A stretch of 64,000 nt of DNA, taken from the NCBI RefSeq assembly GCF_000425265.1, contig NZ_AUDC01000011.1, positions 186,001-250,000 on the forward strand, written 5' to 3'. This DNA is from Maridesulfovibrio zosterae DSM 11974 (GTDB taxonomy: Bacteria; Desulfobacterota; Desulfovibrionia; Desulfovibrionales; Desulfovibrionaceae). Positions 27,541 to 37,296 of this stretch are shown one piece after another; position 1 is the stretch's first letter; each line of letters begins with the position of its first letter. The notes below the pieces were generated by a model. That model saw only the letters and a list, made by a program, of their open reading frames with translations, was not told the DNA's origin and searched no databases. Both the position numbers and the translations under genes were made by a program.

Positions 27541-27566
27541 AATATTTTATATACCGGAGGACAACC

Positions 27567-28898
27567 ATGCCTTACGTACCTCATTCCCCGGAAGAAATAC
27601 GGGAAATGCTTGATGTGATCGGCGTAAACTCCGTGGAAGACCTGTTTGCAGAAATTCCGACAGAACTTCGCCCAAAAAGCTTCGACCTTCCTAAAGGTAA
27701 AAGTGAAATGGCAGTTCTGGAAATGCTGGAAAAAATGGCATCCAGAAACACCACCAACCTGACCAGCTTCCTTGGCGCAGGATTTTACGACCACTTCATC
27801 CCCACAGCAGTTGATGCGCTGTCATCACGCAGTGAATTCTATACCGCATACACACCATATCAGCCAGAATCTTCACAGGGAACTTTGCAGGCTATTTTCG
27901 AGTACCAGACCGCTATGGCCAGACTCATGGGTATGCAATACTCCAACGCTTCTGTATATGATGGTGGAAGCGCACTCTATGAAGCCACCCTTATGGCTGT
28001 CCGCAAAACCAGACGCCGCAAAATTATTGTCAGTGAATCACTGAACCCTATTTACAGGGTGATGCTGAATTCCTACACAAGCAATTTAAATATTGAACTT
28101 GTGACTGTGCCCCACAACCACGGATGCACAAACGTCAAATCAATTACCGCAGCCATTGATAATGAAACTGCGGCAATCATAGTTCAGAACCCGAACTTCT
28201 TTGGTTCTGTAAATGATTTCACAGATCTTTTTGCTACAGTTCACGAACATAAAGCTGTAGCTATCATGTCCACCTATCCGGTCATGCAATCTGTGCTAAA
28301 AACACCGGGTCAGATGGGAGCTGATATTGCTGTTGCAGATGGTCAGTCTATTGGGCAGCCCCTTTCATTCGGTGGGCCGTATCTCGGCATTATGACTTGT
28401 TCTAAAGCACTAATCCGCCAAATGCCGGGGCGTATGGCAGGACGCACTGAGGATGAAGACGGTAAGACCGGTTACGTTCTTACCCTGCAAGCCAGAGAAC
28501 AGCATATCCGCCGCCAGAAAGCGACTTCAAATATCTGTTCCAATCAGGCTCTTTGTGCTTTACGCACTCTCATTCACCTCTGCCTGCTGGGAGAAGAAGG
28601 ACTGCGCCGCACAGCTACTTTATCAGCTGAACGGGCTCATTACGCAGTAGAAAGACTCACTGCAATTGACGGTGTTGAGTTGTTCACAAAAGGACCGTTC
28701 GGGAATGAATTCGCATTAACCCTTCCAGTAAATGCGTTTGAAGTTATCGACAAGCTCACCGAGCGCGGCATCATCCCCGGTTTTCCTTTGGGCCGTTATT
28801 TCGACGGCATGGAAAACGGACTGCTGGTAGCCTGCACTGAAAAGACCACAGAAGAACAGATCGGCATTTTTGCTGAAATTCTGCGGGGGGCAATCTAA
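27567..28898 (+). CDS. gcvPA: Glycine dehydrogenase (decarboxylating) subunit 1, GcvPA
   Basis: A 443-residue subunit, the N-terminal half of the split P protein that decarboxylates glycine. Recognisable parts are FLGAGFYDHFIPTAVDAL, AYTPYQPESSQGTLQAIFEY and the MPGRMAGRTEDEDG segment. It works with GcvPB, which holds the PLP lysine. GGAGGACAACC stands before the ATG. Its stop overlaps the gcvPB start (TAATG). Confidence 0.95.
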   Translation: MPYVPHSPEEIREMLDVIGVNSVEDLFAEIPTELRPKSFDLPKGKSEMAVLEMLEKMASRNTTNLTSFLGAGFYDHFIPTAVDALSSRSEFYTAYTPYQPESSQGTLQAIFEYQTAMARLMGMQYSNASVYDGGSALYEATLMAVRKTRRRKIIVSESLNPIYRVMLNSYTSNLNIELVTVPHNHGCTNVKSITAAIDNETAAIIVQNPNFFGSVNDFTDLFATVHEHKAVAIMSTYPVMQSVLKTPGQMGADIAVADGQSIGQPLSFGGPYLGIMTCSKALIRQMPGRMAGRTEDEDGKTGYVLTLQAREQHIRRQKATSNICSNQALCALRTLIHLCLLGEEGLRRTATLSAERAHYAVERLTAIDGVELFTKGPFGNEFALTLPVNAFEVIDKLTERGIIPGFPLGRYFDGMENGLLVACTEKTTEEQIGIFAEILRGAI

Positions 28899-30343
28899 TG
28901 AAAACAGTATTCCAGAAATCAATTCCCGGCCGTGAAGGCTGCTGGCCTGAAGAACCAAAGAAAAAAATTGAAGATATGATTCCTGCTGATCTTCTGCGTG
29001 AAGACGCCGGCATGCCTTCTCTTTCTGAACTGGACGTGGTTCGCCACTTTACCCAGCTTTCCATGAAAAACTACGGTGTGGATTCCAATTTTTATCCTCT
29101 TGGATCCTGCACCATGAAATATAATCCCAAGTTCACTGAAAAAGTAGCTGCCCTGCCCGGATTTGCAAAATTGCACCCGGCTATGCCCCAGTTAAAGGGA
29201 GCAGGACGCCATTGTCAGGGAGCATTGGAAGTTATTTATGAAACTGAAAAGCTGCTCTGTGAACTGACCGGTATGGCAGATTTCACCATGCACCCGATGG
29301 CCGGAGCGCATGGTGAATTGACCGGAGTAATGCTTATCGCTGCCTATCATGCAGATAAAGGCAACAAAAAAACTAAAATCATCTGCCCGGACTCCGCACA
29401 CGGTACTAATCCCGCATCAGCAGCTATTGCCGGATACGATGTTGTATCTGTTGAGTCGACCGATGGCATTATCACTCCAGAAGCTCTTGCAGAGGTTCTG
29501 GACGATGAAGTTGCAGGTGTAATGATGACCTGTCCTAACACTCTTGGACTATTCGAAACACATCTGCCAGAACTCGTCAAAATGATTCATGATAAAGATG
29601 CCCTGCTTTACTACGACGGCGCAAATATGAACGCTATTATGGGTAAACTGCGCGTCGGAGATGCAGGTTTTGATGTTGTGCACCTTAATCTGCATAAGAC
29701 CTTTGCAACACCACACGGTGGAGGAGGCCCAGGTTCAGGTCCTGTCGGTGTAAGTGAAAGACTTGTTCCTTTCCTACCAGCATCGCACGTTAAAAAGATG
29801 GAAGACGGACAATTTTATCTTGATTACGATGCTCCTAAATCCATTGGATATGTTGCACCTTTCTACGGTAACTTCGGCGTATACCTTAAAGCGTATGCAT
29901 ACATGCTCCGCCTTGGCCGTGAAGGCCTGATAAGAGCAACCGAAGGAGCAGTCCTCGGTGCAAACTATATGCGCAAGAGACTTGAAGATTACTTTGAAAT
30001 TCCGCACAACCGTATCTGCATGCATGAATTTGTTGCTTCAGCTGTAAAACAGGCTAAAAACGGTGTTCGGGCTCTTGATGTAGCAAAAGCACTGCTTGAT
30101 AAGGGTCACCATGCTCCTACCATCTACTTCCCGCTCATTGTGAAGGAATGTATGATGATTGAGCCTACCGAAACCGAAAGTAAGGAAACTCTGGACCAGT
30201 TCATTGATGATCTTATTGAGATTGCAGCGCTGGCTGAGACTAATCCTGAACTGATTCAGGCTGCGCCTGTAACCCTTTCAGTGAAAAGACTCGACGAAAC
30301 AAAAGCAGCACGCGACATGGTGATGACCGATGACCTCGGATAA
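28898..30343 (+). CDS. gcvPB: Glycine dehydrogenase (decarboxylating) subunit 2, GcvPB
   Basis: A 481-residue subunit, the C-terminal half of the split P protein. The PLP lysine is Lys267 in HLNLHKTFATPHGGGGPG. YPLGSCTMKYNPK and SAHGTNPASAA are family marks. With GcvPA it forms an alpha2beta2-type complex that loads the aminomethyl group onto GcvH. It starts one base inside the gcvPA stop and overlaps lpdA by 14 bases, so translation of the three is coupled. Confidence 0.95.
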   Translation: MKTVFQKSIPGREGCWPEEPKKKIEDMIPADLLREDAGMPSLSELDVVRHFTQLSMKNYGVDSNFYPLGSCTMKYNPKFTEKVAALPGFAKLHPAMPQLKGAGRHCQGALEVIYETEKLLCELTGMADFTMHPMAGAHGELTGVMLIAAYHADKGNKKTKIICPDSAHGTNPASAAIAGYDVVSVESTDGIITPEALAEVLDDEVAGVMMTCPNTLGLFETHLPELVKMIHDKDALLYYDGANMNAIMGKLRVGDAGFDVVHLNLHKTFATPHGGGGPGSGPVGVSERLVPFLPASHVKKMEDGQFYLDYDAPKSIGYVAPFYGNFGVYLKAYAYMLRLGREGLIRATEGAVLGANYMRKRLEDYFEIPHNRICMHEFVASAVKQAKNGVRALDVAKALLDKGHHAPTIYFPLIVKECMMIEPTETESKETLDQFIDDLIEIAALAETNPELIQAAPVTLSVKRLDETKAARDMVMTDDLG

Positions 30344-31712
30344 TCTCCCTGAAAACAACCGCTCCTACGACCTCGTTGTCGTGGGAGCCGGACCGGGTGG
30401 TTTTGACGCCGCTATAGAAGCAGCAGAAGAAGGAATCAAAGTCGCACTGATTGAAAAAGAACTGTTAGGTGGAACCTGCCTTAACGTTGGCTGTATTCCC
30501 ACCAAACTCTATCTCGGAGCAACATCTCCTGTAGAAGAACTGGAGGCGCAGTCCAAAGCCCGTGTTGCCAAGGGTGAAATCGAAATTGATTTTAAAGCCC
30601 TGTGTACTAAAAAAGACCGCTTCATCGGGGCAACCCGCAAGGCTATGGCTCAAAAAGCTAAAAAACTGGGTATTGATATATATCCTGCCACAGCAAAAGT
30701 AATTGAGCCGGGTAAAGTTGAAGTTTCCCACCCGGAAGAATGTGCTGTACTAGAGTACAAATCACTAGTCCTGGCAACGGGGTCCCACCCAACAGTTTTC
30801 CCGGGACTTGAACCAGACAATGAGACCATTTTAGATAATACAGGTTTTCTGGCACTCACTGAAATGCCAGAATCACTACTGGTTATCGGCGCTGGGTTCA
30901 TTGGTCTTGAAATGGCCCAGATTGCGCACCGTACCGGCTGCAAAATCACTGTGGTCGATGCTCTTGACCGCATAGCCGTTTATGAAGATCCTGAAGTTTC
31001 AAAAGCTTTACACGGAGTTTTCAAACGCAATAAATGGGATATAAAACTCGGAGTGAAGGTTAAATCAGTCACTGCCGAAGACGGCAAAGCCGTTCTGCGG
31101 ACCGAGGATGGTGAAGAACTTATTGCAGATAAAGCGCTGATAGCCATTGGACGCCGTCCTAACTCCAAAGATCTTGGACTCGAAGTTCTTGGTGTTGAGA
31201 CTGCAGGACCAGGCTTTGTCAAGGTTAATGAAAATCTTGAAGCCGCGCAGAATGTCTACGCCATCGGTGATCTGAACGGAAAAGTTCTGCTCGCACACGC
31301 TGCAAGCCATCAGGCAGGCTACGTGGTGCGCCGTATTAGTGGAAAGACAGAAGGTCCCTATGAGCACGGGCCTATTCCGTCAATACTTTACGGCTCTCCA
31401 GAAACCATGCGTGTAGGCCGTATGCCGGCTGATCTTGAAGGACAGGGCGAAGTTAAAGTTTCATCCTTTCCGCTTGTAGCCAACCCTATTGCCCAGGCAT
31501 ATGCTGCGACACAAGGGTTTGTTAAAGTCGTCTGGCTGGACGGCAAAGTTGCCGGAATAACCGCTGTAGGACATCATGTTTCAGGTTTTACAACAGCCGC
31601 GGCAATGATCGTGCAAGAAAGCTGGACTAAAGATGATATCCACAAAGTAGTATTCCCGCACCCCTCGCTTGATGAAGCTCTTCTCGGAGCTCTCAAAGGT
31701 GAACAAAAGTAA
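30330..31712 (+). CDS. lpdA: Dihydrolipoyl dehydrogenase
   Basis: A 460-residue pyridine nucleotide-disulfide oxidoreductase that reoxidises the lipoyl arm of GcvH with NAD. The redox disulfide is in GGTCLNVGCIPTK. FAD and NAD folds are seen at LVVVGAGPGGFDAA and LLVIGAGFIGLEMAQ, and the C-terminal interface holds HPSLDEALL. The usual catalytic His partner is visible as PHP in the same segment. It is the last gene of the gcv operon. Because the sequence ties it to gcvPB, it is probably the L protein of this complex rather than of a 2-oxoacid dehydrogenase. Confidence 0.93.
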   Translation: MTSDNLPENNRSYDLVVVGAGPGGFDAAIEAAEEGIKVALIEKELLGGTCLNVGCIPTKLYLGATSPVEELEAQSKARVAKGEIEIDFKALCTKKDRFIGATRKAMAQKAKKLGIDIYPATAKVIEPGKVEVSHPEECAVLEYKSLVLATGSHPTVFPGLEPDNETILDNTGFLALTEMPESLLVIGAGFIGLEMAQIAHRTGCKITVVDALDRIAVYEDPEVSKALHGVFKRNKWDIKLGVKVKSVTAEDGKAVLRTEDGEELIADKALIAIGRRPNSKDLGLEVLGVETAGPGFVKVNENLEAAQNVYAIGDLNGKVLLAHAASHQAGYVVRRISGKTEGPYEHGPIPSILYGSPETMRVGRMPADLEGQGEVKVSSFPLVANPIAQAYAATQGFVKVVWLDGKVAGITAVGHHVSGFTTAAAMIVQESWTKDDIHKVVFPHPSLDEALLGALKGEQK

Positions 31713-31774
31713 GAATTACCAAAACTATTCTACTGCGTAACTAGCGTAAGTACATACTGTATTTGATAATAAAA

Positions 31775-31806
31775 AAATCCCCTTGAACTCCCAGTTCAAG
31801 GGGATT
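31775..31806. terminator. Terminator between convergent lpdA and WcbI-like genes
   Basis: A 15-bp perfect stem (31775-31789 with 31792 or 31793 to 31806) and a 3-base loop. On the minus strand it runs into seven T residues, and on the plus strand it has a short T tail, so it can serve both convergent genes. Confidence 0.85.
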
Positions 31807-31911
31807 TCAGATTGATACCTTTTACTCACACCTGTCTATGCAAAAAGCCAATGTACTTAGAACGCTAAAATATAAATTCATAACAGACAAAAACTCGCCA
31901 GCGCAGAATAT

Positions 31912-33090
31912 TTAGTGCCCTAGAGCATATCGCTCAATTTCATCAATTCGTTGAAGGTAGTCTTTCATATATATTGGACCATTGGCTGTAAACTCTGCCG
32001 CAGTACGGCGATGCACCTGACACCAATACGCAAGAGCAGGGTTTCTCCAGATACGCCCATAAGTTTTAATCATATGTAAAGTATTGTGGCAGACAGGAGT
32101 GAACTCTGCCGTGCGAACCAAAAACTCAGTATAATCATTATCCAGATCAAGAAAAAATGTCCCTATGGCACGTGCGCATAAATAATTCGCACCTGATGAA
32201 AGCATTTCTATAATCCTTCCCTCATCAAACTTTTCAGGCTGCCAAGGCTTAAGCCATGCATCTGGGACGACTTCATCTTCAGTATACGTAATCCTGCCCT
32301 GTTTAAGAAATTGCTCGATCTTACCGGCAAGAATAGGCCACATAGAGCCAATATGCTCAACATCACGACTGGCATGCAACCCGGTAATCACGTTGTTTTC
32401 CTCTATAATATCAAACTTTAAAAAAGGACAATGTGATTCAATTTTCTTATCTGACGTGGACCAGATGCCTGCAAAAATTCTGTCCATTTCAACAATAGTC
32501 AACCCGTTAATTTCCTTTTCCCATCGCTTGAAGACTGATCCGGCTGTGCGCCAAAGTTCTCCCCACCCCTCTAGATATGAATACGGATCAGGACCAAAGG
32601 CGGGAAAATGTGAAAGGCGTGAGACAACAATTAAGGGAACATCTGCAAAATTAGCCCTCACATTTTTAAGCATCTCCTCATATCTTTTAAAATAAGTAGT
32701 AGGATTGGCACCGATCATACCGAATTCTGCCTTCATCCATACTTCAAATTCGGGATATTCTTTCCAGACATCAGGATTAATAAAAAATATGTACTTTGCT
32801 GTATTATTAATAAAAAGAGGGCTGTTTTCATGAAATAAATTTAATACAATAAGCTCAGGCCGCTTATCATCAGGACCGATAATTTGAAACTGATTCAAAA
32901 GCTGACGGTCATGGTAATAATCTTTCAAATTAAAAATTTTATCTTTAACAACCAACTCTTGAGGAATAACGCCAGGAGAACTGTTATAAGTAAAGGGAGA
33001 GGCCAGAACTCTGTATTTACAACCGTATCCCAATCTCTCAACCGCCCTGCTGAGAAAATCCATTTGACAGTTTCCTAGAAAGTAAAGCAT
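31912..33090 (-). CDS. WcbI-like putative polysaccharide-modifying protein
   Basis: A 392-residue protein whose first residues MLYFLGNCQMDFL match the opening of the WcbI family, where GNCQ (residues 6-9) is the start of an SGNH-like active-site fold found in capsule and polysaccharide loci. A later SRDVEHIGSMWPILAG could supply the catalytic His. It has no signal peptide, so it would act in the cytoplasm. No sugar-biosynthesis genes lie next to it, so the acceptor is unknown. Its C-terminal third is unassigned. Confidence 0.6.
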   Translation of the reverse strand: MLYFLGNCQMDFLSRAVERLGYGCKYRVLASPFTYNSSPGVIPQELVVKDKIFNLKDYYHDRQLLNQFQIIGPDDKRPELIVLNLFHENSPLFINNTAKYIFFINPDVWKEYPEFEVWMKAEFGMIGANPTTYFKRYEEMLKNVRANFADVPLIVVSRLSHFPAFGPDPYSYLEGWGELWRTAGSVFKRWEKEINGLTIVEMDRIFAGIWSTSDKKIESHCPFLKFDIIEENNVITGLHASRDVEHIGSMWPILAGKIEQFLKQGRITYTEDEVVPDAWLKPWQPEKFDEGRIIEMLSSGANYLCARAIGTFFLDLDNDYTEFLVRTAEFTPVCHNTLHMIKTYGRIWRNPALAYWCQVHRRTAAEFTANGPIYMKDYLQRIDEIERYALGH

Positions 33091-33161
33091 CGTTGTTCCT
33101 TAATGTTTGTGATTAATTTTAAGATTTCACTCTATTGCCGACTTTCAGTCAAGGACCGATA

Positions 33162-33785
33162 ATGAAAGATATTATAGTTGAAACATTTGTACTAGGTCCT
33201 CTTGAAACCAATTGCTATCTACTTACTTCCGGCAAAAATGCTGTTGTAATTGACTGTGGTCTGGAACCACTTCCCCTTTTACGTGCGATCCGCGATCGGG
33301 ATATTGATGTACAAGCCATCTATTTAACACATATGCATTTTGATCATATAGGTGGAGTTGCCGACCTGCAAAAGGTAACTCAAGCCCCTGTTTACGGCAG
33401 TACAAAAGATGAATACCTGAAAGAAGTTGCCGTAATGTACGGAGGTTCATTAGAATATCAAAGTATGATTGATTTTAAATTGACCGATCAGAAGCCGGGA
33501 CGCATTAATATACTTGAGAGTCCTGTGATAGTTCTATCCACTCCCGGTCATTCTCCAGGAAGTCTTTCATACTTCTTCCCTGCGCTTGGTTGCGTATTTG
33601 TCGGGGATCTTATTTTTATGATTTCAACAGGTAGGACAGATTTTCCAGGCGGAGATGAAGAAGCTTTAATCAAATCAGTTAAAGAACGAATATTTCTCCT
33701 ACCCGAGACGACAAAAATATTTTCAGGACACGGACCTATGACCACTGTAAAACATGAACTGAACAACAACCCTCTTTTTGCGTAG
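33162..33785 (+). CDS. Metallo-beta-lactamase-fold hydrolase, glyoxalase II-like
   Basis: A 207-residue MBL-fold protein. The metal-binding THMHFDHIGG motif is intact, with further ligands in STPGHSPGSLSYFFP, VGDLIF and the terminal SGHGPMTT. Family members hydrolyse thioesters such as S-lactoylglutathione or act on other small esters; the substrate is not clear here. The open frame reaches a TTG 9 codons upstream, but AAGGA lies 6 bases before the ATG used here, which begins MKDIIVETF. Confidence 0.88.
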   Translation: MKDIIVETFVLGPLETNCYLLTSGKNAVVIDCGLEPLPLLRAIRDRDIDVQAIYLTHMHFDHIGGVADLQKVTQAPVYGSTKDEYLKEVAVMYGGSLEYQSMIDFKLTDQKPGRINILESPVIVLSTPGHSPGSLSYFFPALGCVFVGDLIFMISTGRTDFPGGDEEALIKSVKERIFLLPETTKIFSGHGPMTTVKHELNNNPLFA

Positions 33786-33904
33786 GCATCAAAAACATCA
33801 TTCCTGCAAGCAGGTCGTAAACAATTCTTCATTGCCCATAAAAGTTTTCAGCAACTTTATATAAATTTATTGCCTTCTCTATACACTTTTAATTTATCCA
33901 ACAA

Positions 33905-33967
33905 ATTTACACCTTCAACAATATATAAAAAGGTGTAAATGCCGACTATGTCAGTATTTACACCTTT
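33905..33967 (-). terminator. Terminator with a duplicated alternate arm
   Basis: AAAGGTGTAAAT (33929-33940) pairs with ATTTACACCTTT (33956-33967). On the minus strand it is followed by a T run, so it should end the DRTGG-gene transcript. A second copy of ATTTACACCTT (33905-33915) lies on the other side of the shared arm and could compete for it. Confidence 0.7.
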
Positions 33968-34018
33968 ATTATGTGCTTTTTATTACCAGATATTTTAACA
34001 GAATATTCAGATCAAATT

Positions 34019-35086
34019 CTAATATTTCAAGCCTAATGCTTTTTTCAGATATGTAAAATCGATATGTTTTTCTACGAGAGCTACACCATGTTTAATTTTA
34101 GCTGATTCACGTAACTTATGCCTCGAAAGAATATCCTCCATTTTTTTGGCCACCGAAAAAGTATCATCACGAACCATAATAATTGGTGTTTCTAATACTT
34201 CAGAGCGAGTCAAAATAATATCATTGGGATATAAATTACCTGTCAGAACCAGACATGGGCACTCACCTTCCAACGCAACAAGCTGAACATCGGAACGGTC
34301 ACCACCGACAATAACAGCTGAGTTTCTGTGTCTTCGAAAGTGAGTCATAAAATTTTCAACCTGCATTGTTCCGATAAGAAAACTCTCTACAGGCAGATCC
34401 GTCATATTGTGCGCGGAAATAATCTTCCCACCGAGACGCTCTGACAGGTCACCAACCTTGATAGTTCCCATAAGCGGATCTTTAGGAATCACGCCGAGAA
34501 CTTTTACCCCTTTGCGCTCCAGGAATGGTTTAATGAGAGTCGTGATCTCATCCATAAAAGTCGGCGGGATATCATTAAGAATAACGCCAACCAGATTATC
34601 ACCAAGCGATTCTTTCAAGACAACCAGATAGTCATAATTGAGTTCTTTTTGGAAACGATCAATCACAACACATTTTACACCAAGAGTCTTAACCAGATGA
34701 ATTCCGTCTACTCCACAGTATTTTCCGGAGTACATGGAACCGGATCCACCAATAAGGGTCAAATCTTTGCCGGAACTTACTTTTTCATAACTGTTTACGA
34801 TTGGTGCTACATGGTCCTCAACTTTACCGTTAAAAGCTTGAACTTTAAAATCATGCGTTACCACAACCGGAGTAACTACGTTCGCAGGATTGGAAACGCC
34901 TAGTACATCCTGAATAAAAAAAGCATCTTCATCGCCTAAGCATCCGTCTTTTTCAGTCGGAATAGCCCCTACAGGTTTCATGTACCCCAGACTGACTCCC
35001 TGTTTCTGAAAATGCAATCCCAGTCCCATAACAATCATGTTTTTGCCAGAGTATCCGCTGGTGGAACCAATATATAAACCGGGCAT
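34019..35086 (-). CDS. P-loop/DRTGG protein resembling the phosphotransacetylase N-terminal domain
   Basis: A 355-residue protein of the COG0857 kind. It has a BioD-like P-loop domain (GSTSGYSGKN near residue 8) and a DRTGG domain at about 215-320 (SAVIVGGDRSDVQLVALEGE). The P-loop ends in Asn instead of Ser or Thr, so nucleotide binding may be altered. In long phosphotransacetylases this pair of domains is an N-terminal regulatory region; here it is free-standing. It lies 74 bases after the ADP-forming acyl-CoA synthetase gene on the same strand, so it is probably a sensor for that enzyme. The ligand is unknown. Confidence 0.82.
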   Translation of the reverse strand: MPGLYIGSTSGYSGKNMIVMGLGLHFQKQGVSLGYMKPVGAIPTEKDGCLGDEDAFFIQDVLGVSNPANVVTPVVVTHDFKVQAFNGKVEDHVAPIVNSYEKVSSGKDLTLIGGSGSMYSGKYCGVDGIHLVKTLGVKCVVIDRFQKELNYDYLVVLKESLGDNLVGVILNDIPPTFMDEITTLIKPFLERKGVKVLGVIPKDPLMGTIKVGDLSERLGGKIISAHNMTDLPVESFLIGTMQVENFMTHFRRHRNSAVIVGGDRSDVQLVALEGECPCLVLTGNLYPNDIILTRSEVLETPIIMVRDDTFSVAKKMEDILSRHKLRESAKIKHGVALVEKHIDFTYLKKALGLKY

Positions 35087-35160
35087 GGATATTACTCCTT
35101 AGAATTAAATTCAATTACTGCAAATAATATATAAAAATCAAAAAAAAAAAATTTTACGAA

Positions 35161-37269
35161 CTATCCGACTGTCATGCGCATATTGGCGATGACAGCTCCT
35201 TCCGGCCCTGCGATAATAGGATCAAATTCAGCCTCTTGAATTTCAGGCAGATCCATAGCCATCTGGGAAACCATTAGTAGAATATCCTCAAGCGCACCTA
35301 GATTTACAGCGCCTCCAAAACGCACTCCTCTTAAAATAGGATAAGCTTTTATCTCGCGAATCATTTCCTGTGCATCATTTAATGCCAGAGGAGCAAGTCT
35401 TGACGATACATCATTGAGCATGTCTTCGTGAAGACCTGCCAGTGAAAAACTTATCAGCGGCCCGAACTGTGGATCTCGACGAAAATGCACCACCACTTCA
35501 TGAGAATCTTCAGGTCCCATAGCCTGTACCAGACATCCTGTAATATACGCATCTTTACAGCGTCTGGTTGCTCGTGTGGTTATTTCAAGAAATGCTTTAC
35601 GCAATTCCTGAGGAGTTTTGATATTTGTTGAAACCAGTCCGAGTTCCTGCTTACGTGAAATTAATGGTGAAGCGATTTTAAGTGCAACAGGATACCCGAT
35701 ACGCTTTGCTGCCTTGGCCGCCTGATTAGAAGTACGCGCCAGAACAGTTTCAGGTACAGGAAGTTCATAAGCAGAACCAAGATGCATGGCATCAAGCTCA
35801 ACGAGCTCATTAAGACCTGTTAACTTACAATTTTCTACTATGCTTTTAGCTTTTGAATAATCACGACGAAAACAGACTTCAATAGGCCAGTCTTTTTTAC
35901 GCCAGCGATCACAGCGGGTCATAGCATCAAGACTTCTAACTGCTGTTTCAGGAAAATCATAACATGGAATACCTGCCCCGCGCAGAAGTTTTCTTGAACT
36001 TTCTACTGAAGGCCCTCCCATAAAGCAGGTAATAATCGGCTTTTCACACTCTTTTTCAAGCGCAATTATATCTGCGGCAATTTTTGCCACATCATTTAAT
36101 ACATTCGCCGCAGGACTCAGAATAATCAGAATAGAGTGAAAGGCATCATCTTCTGCCACAGCCCGCAAAGTTTTGTGATAAGTATCTGCATTGGCATCAC
36201 CAAGCATATCAATCGGGTTATACAAAGATGCGTAAGCCGGAAGAATTCCCTTCAAAATATCTATCGTAGCAGATGAAGGTCTGGAAATGGTTAAGGTGCC
36301 TTTTTCGCACATATCCGCCGCAAGAATCCCGGGACCACCGGAATTGGAAACAATTGCTACATTTGACCCCTTTGGTAGAGGTTGTGAGGAAAATGCATGA
36401 GCAAGATTAAACATATCCTCAATATCAACAGCCTGCATTACCCCAGTCTGCCTGAAAGCAGCATTATAAGCTGTAGTAGAACCGGTCAACGCTCCGGCAT
36501 GAGCAGATGCCGCTCGGGCTCCTGCTGGAGTCTCTCCTGCACGCAGCAGGATAAGCGGTTTCTTAGTGGTAGTATCATAAGCCGTTCTAAGAAAGTCCTG
36601 ACCGTCTTTAAGAGTTTCGCAATACCCTACGATAACTTTAGTATCTGGATCGTCAGCAAGATAGTTGAGTATTGTGGCTTCACCAAGAATAGCTTTATTT
36701 CCAAGGCTTATAAATTTAGAAAAACCAACGCCCTCACAATTAGCCCAGTCTAGAGCTGTTGTACAAATTGCTCCTGATTGAGAAAAGAATGCAATATTGC
36801 CGCTAAAAGTGAAATCAGGCTCAATACTTGCGTTCATAGAGAGCGCAGAGTTCATTAGCCCCATACAATTCGGGCCGAGTATGATCATATCGCAGTTCTT
36901 GGCAGTTCTTGCCAAATGCTTCTCCAGCAGGTAGCCTTCTCGACCGATCTCCCCGAATCCTCCACTGGTGACAACAGCTGCCCTGACCGGAATTTCAGCG
37001 AGCAGTTCAAGAATGCTGCTGACTTCAGATGGAGGCAGACAGATTATCGCCAAATCAGTTGAACGGGGAAGTTCATTAACAGAAGAAAAGGCTCTGATTT
37101 CATGAACATCTTCACCTTCACCATTGACGGGAAAGATTTTACCCTTATATCCTGAGGCAAGAAGATTGGCTATAATGATGCTACCCGGATTATCTGCTTC
37201 AGCAGATGTTCCGATCACCGCAATTGACTGTGGCTCAAATAAAGCCTTTAAGCATGAATAAGAATACAT
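35161..37269 (-). CDS. ADP-forming acyl-CoA synthetase (acetate-CoA ligase), fused alpha-beta
   Basis: A 702-residue enzyme with a CoA-binding domain (about 10-130, IAVIGTSAEADNPGS), a succinyl-CoA-synthetase-like part containing the histidine that becomes phosphorylated (ASAHAGALTGS near residue 260) and SNSGGPG. A C-terminal ATP-grasp domain lies from about 480 to the end. It converts acyl-CoA, ADP and phosphate to acid, CoA and ATP. Acetate is the usual substrate of close relatives, but specificity cannot be read. The catalytic His and ATP-grasp are intact. It diverges from rnc and leads the DRTGG gene. Confidence 0.9.
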   Translation of the reverse strand: MYSYSCLKALFEPQSIAVIGTSAEADNPGSIIIANLLASGYKGKIFPVNGEGEDVHEIRAFSSVNELPRSTDLAIICLPPSEVSSILELLAEIPVRAAVVTSGGFGEIGREGYLLEKHLARTAKNCDMIILGPNCMGLMNSALSMNASIEPDFTFSGNIAFFSQSGAICTTALDWANCEGVGFSKFISLGNKAILGEATILNYLADDPDTKVIVGYCETLKDGQDFLRTAYDTTTKKPLILLRAGETPAGARAASAHAGALTGSTTAYNAAFRQTGVMQAVDIEDMFNLAHAFSSQPLPKGSNVAIVSNSGGPGILAADMCEKGTLTISRPSSATIDILKGILPAYASLYNPIDMLGDANADTYHKTLRAVAEDDAFHSILIILSPAANVLNDVAKIAADIIALEKECEKPIITCFMGGPSVESSRKLLRGAGIPCYDFPETAVRSLDAMTRCDRWRKKDWPIEVCFRRDYSKAKSIVENCKLTGLNELVELDAMHLGSAYELPVPETVLARTSNQAAKAAKRIGYPVALKIASPLISRKQELGLVSTNIKTPQELRKAFLEITTRATRRCKDAYITGCLVQAMGPEDSHEVVVHFRRDPQFGPLISFSLAGLHEDMLNDVSSRLAPLALNDAQEMIREIKAYPILRGVRFGGAVNLGALEDILLMVSQMAMDLPEIQEAEFDPIIAGPEGAVIANMRMTVG

Positions 37270-37296
37270 TTTAATATAAATTTAAGTAGGTTTTTT

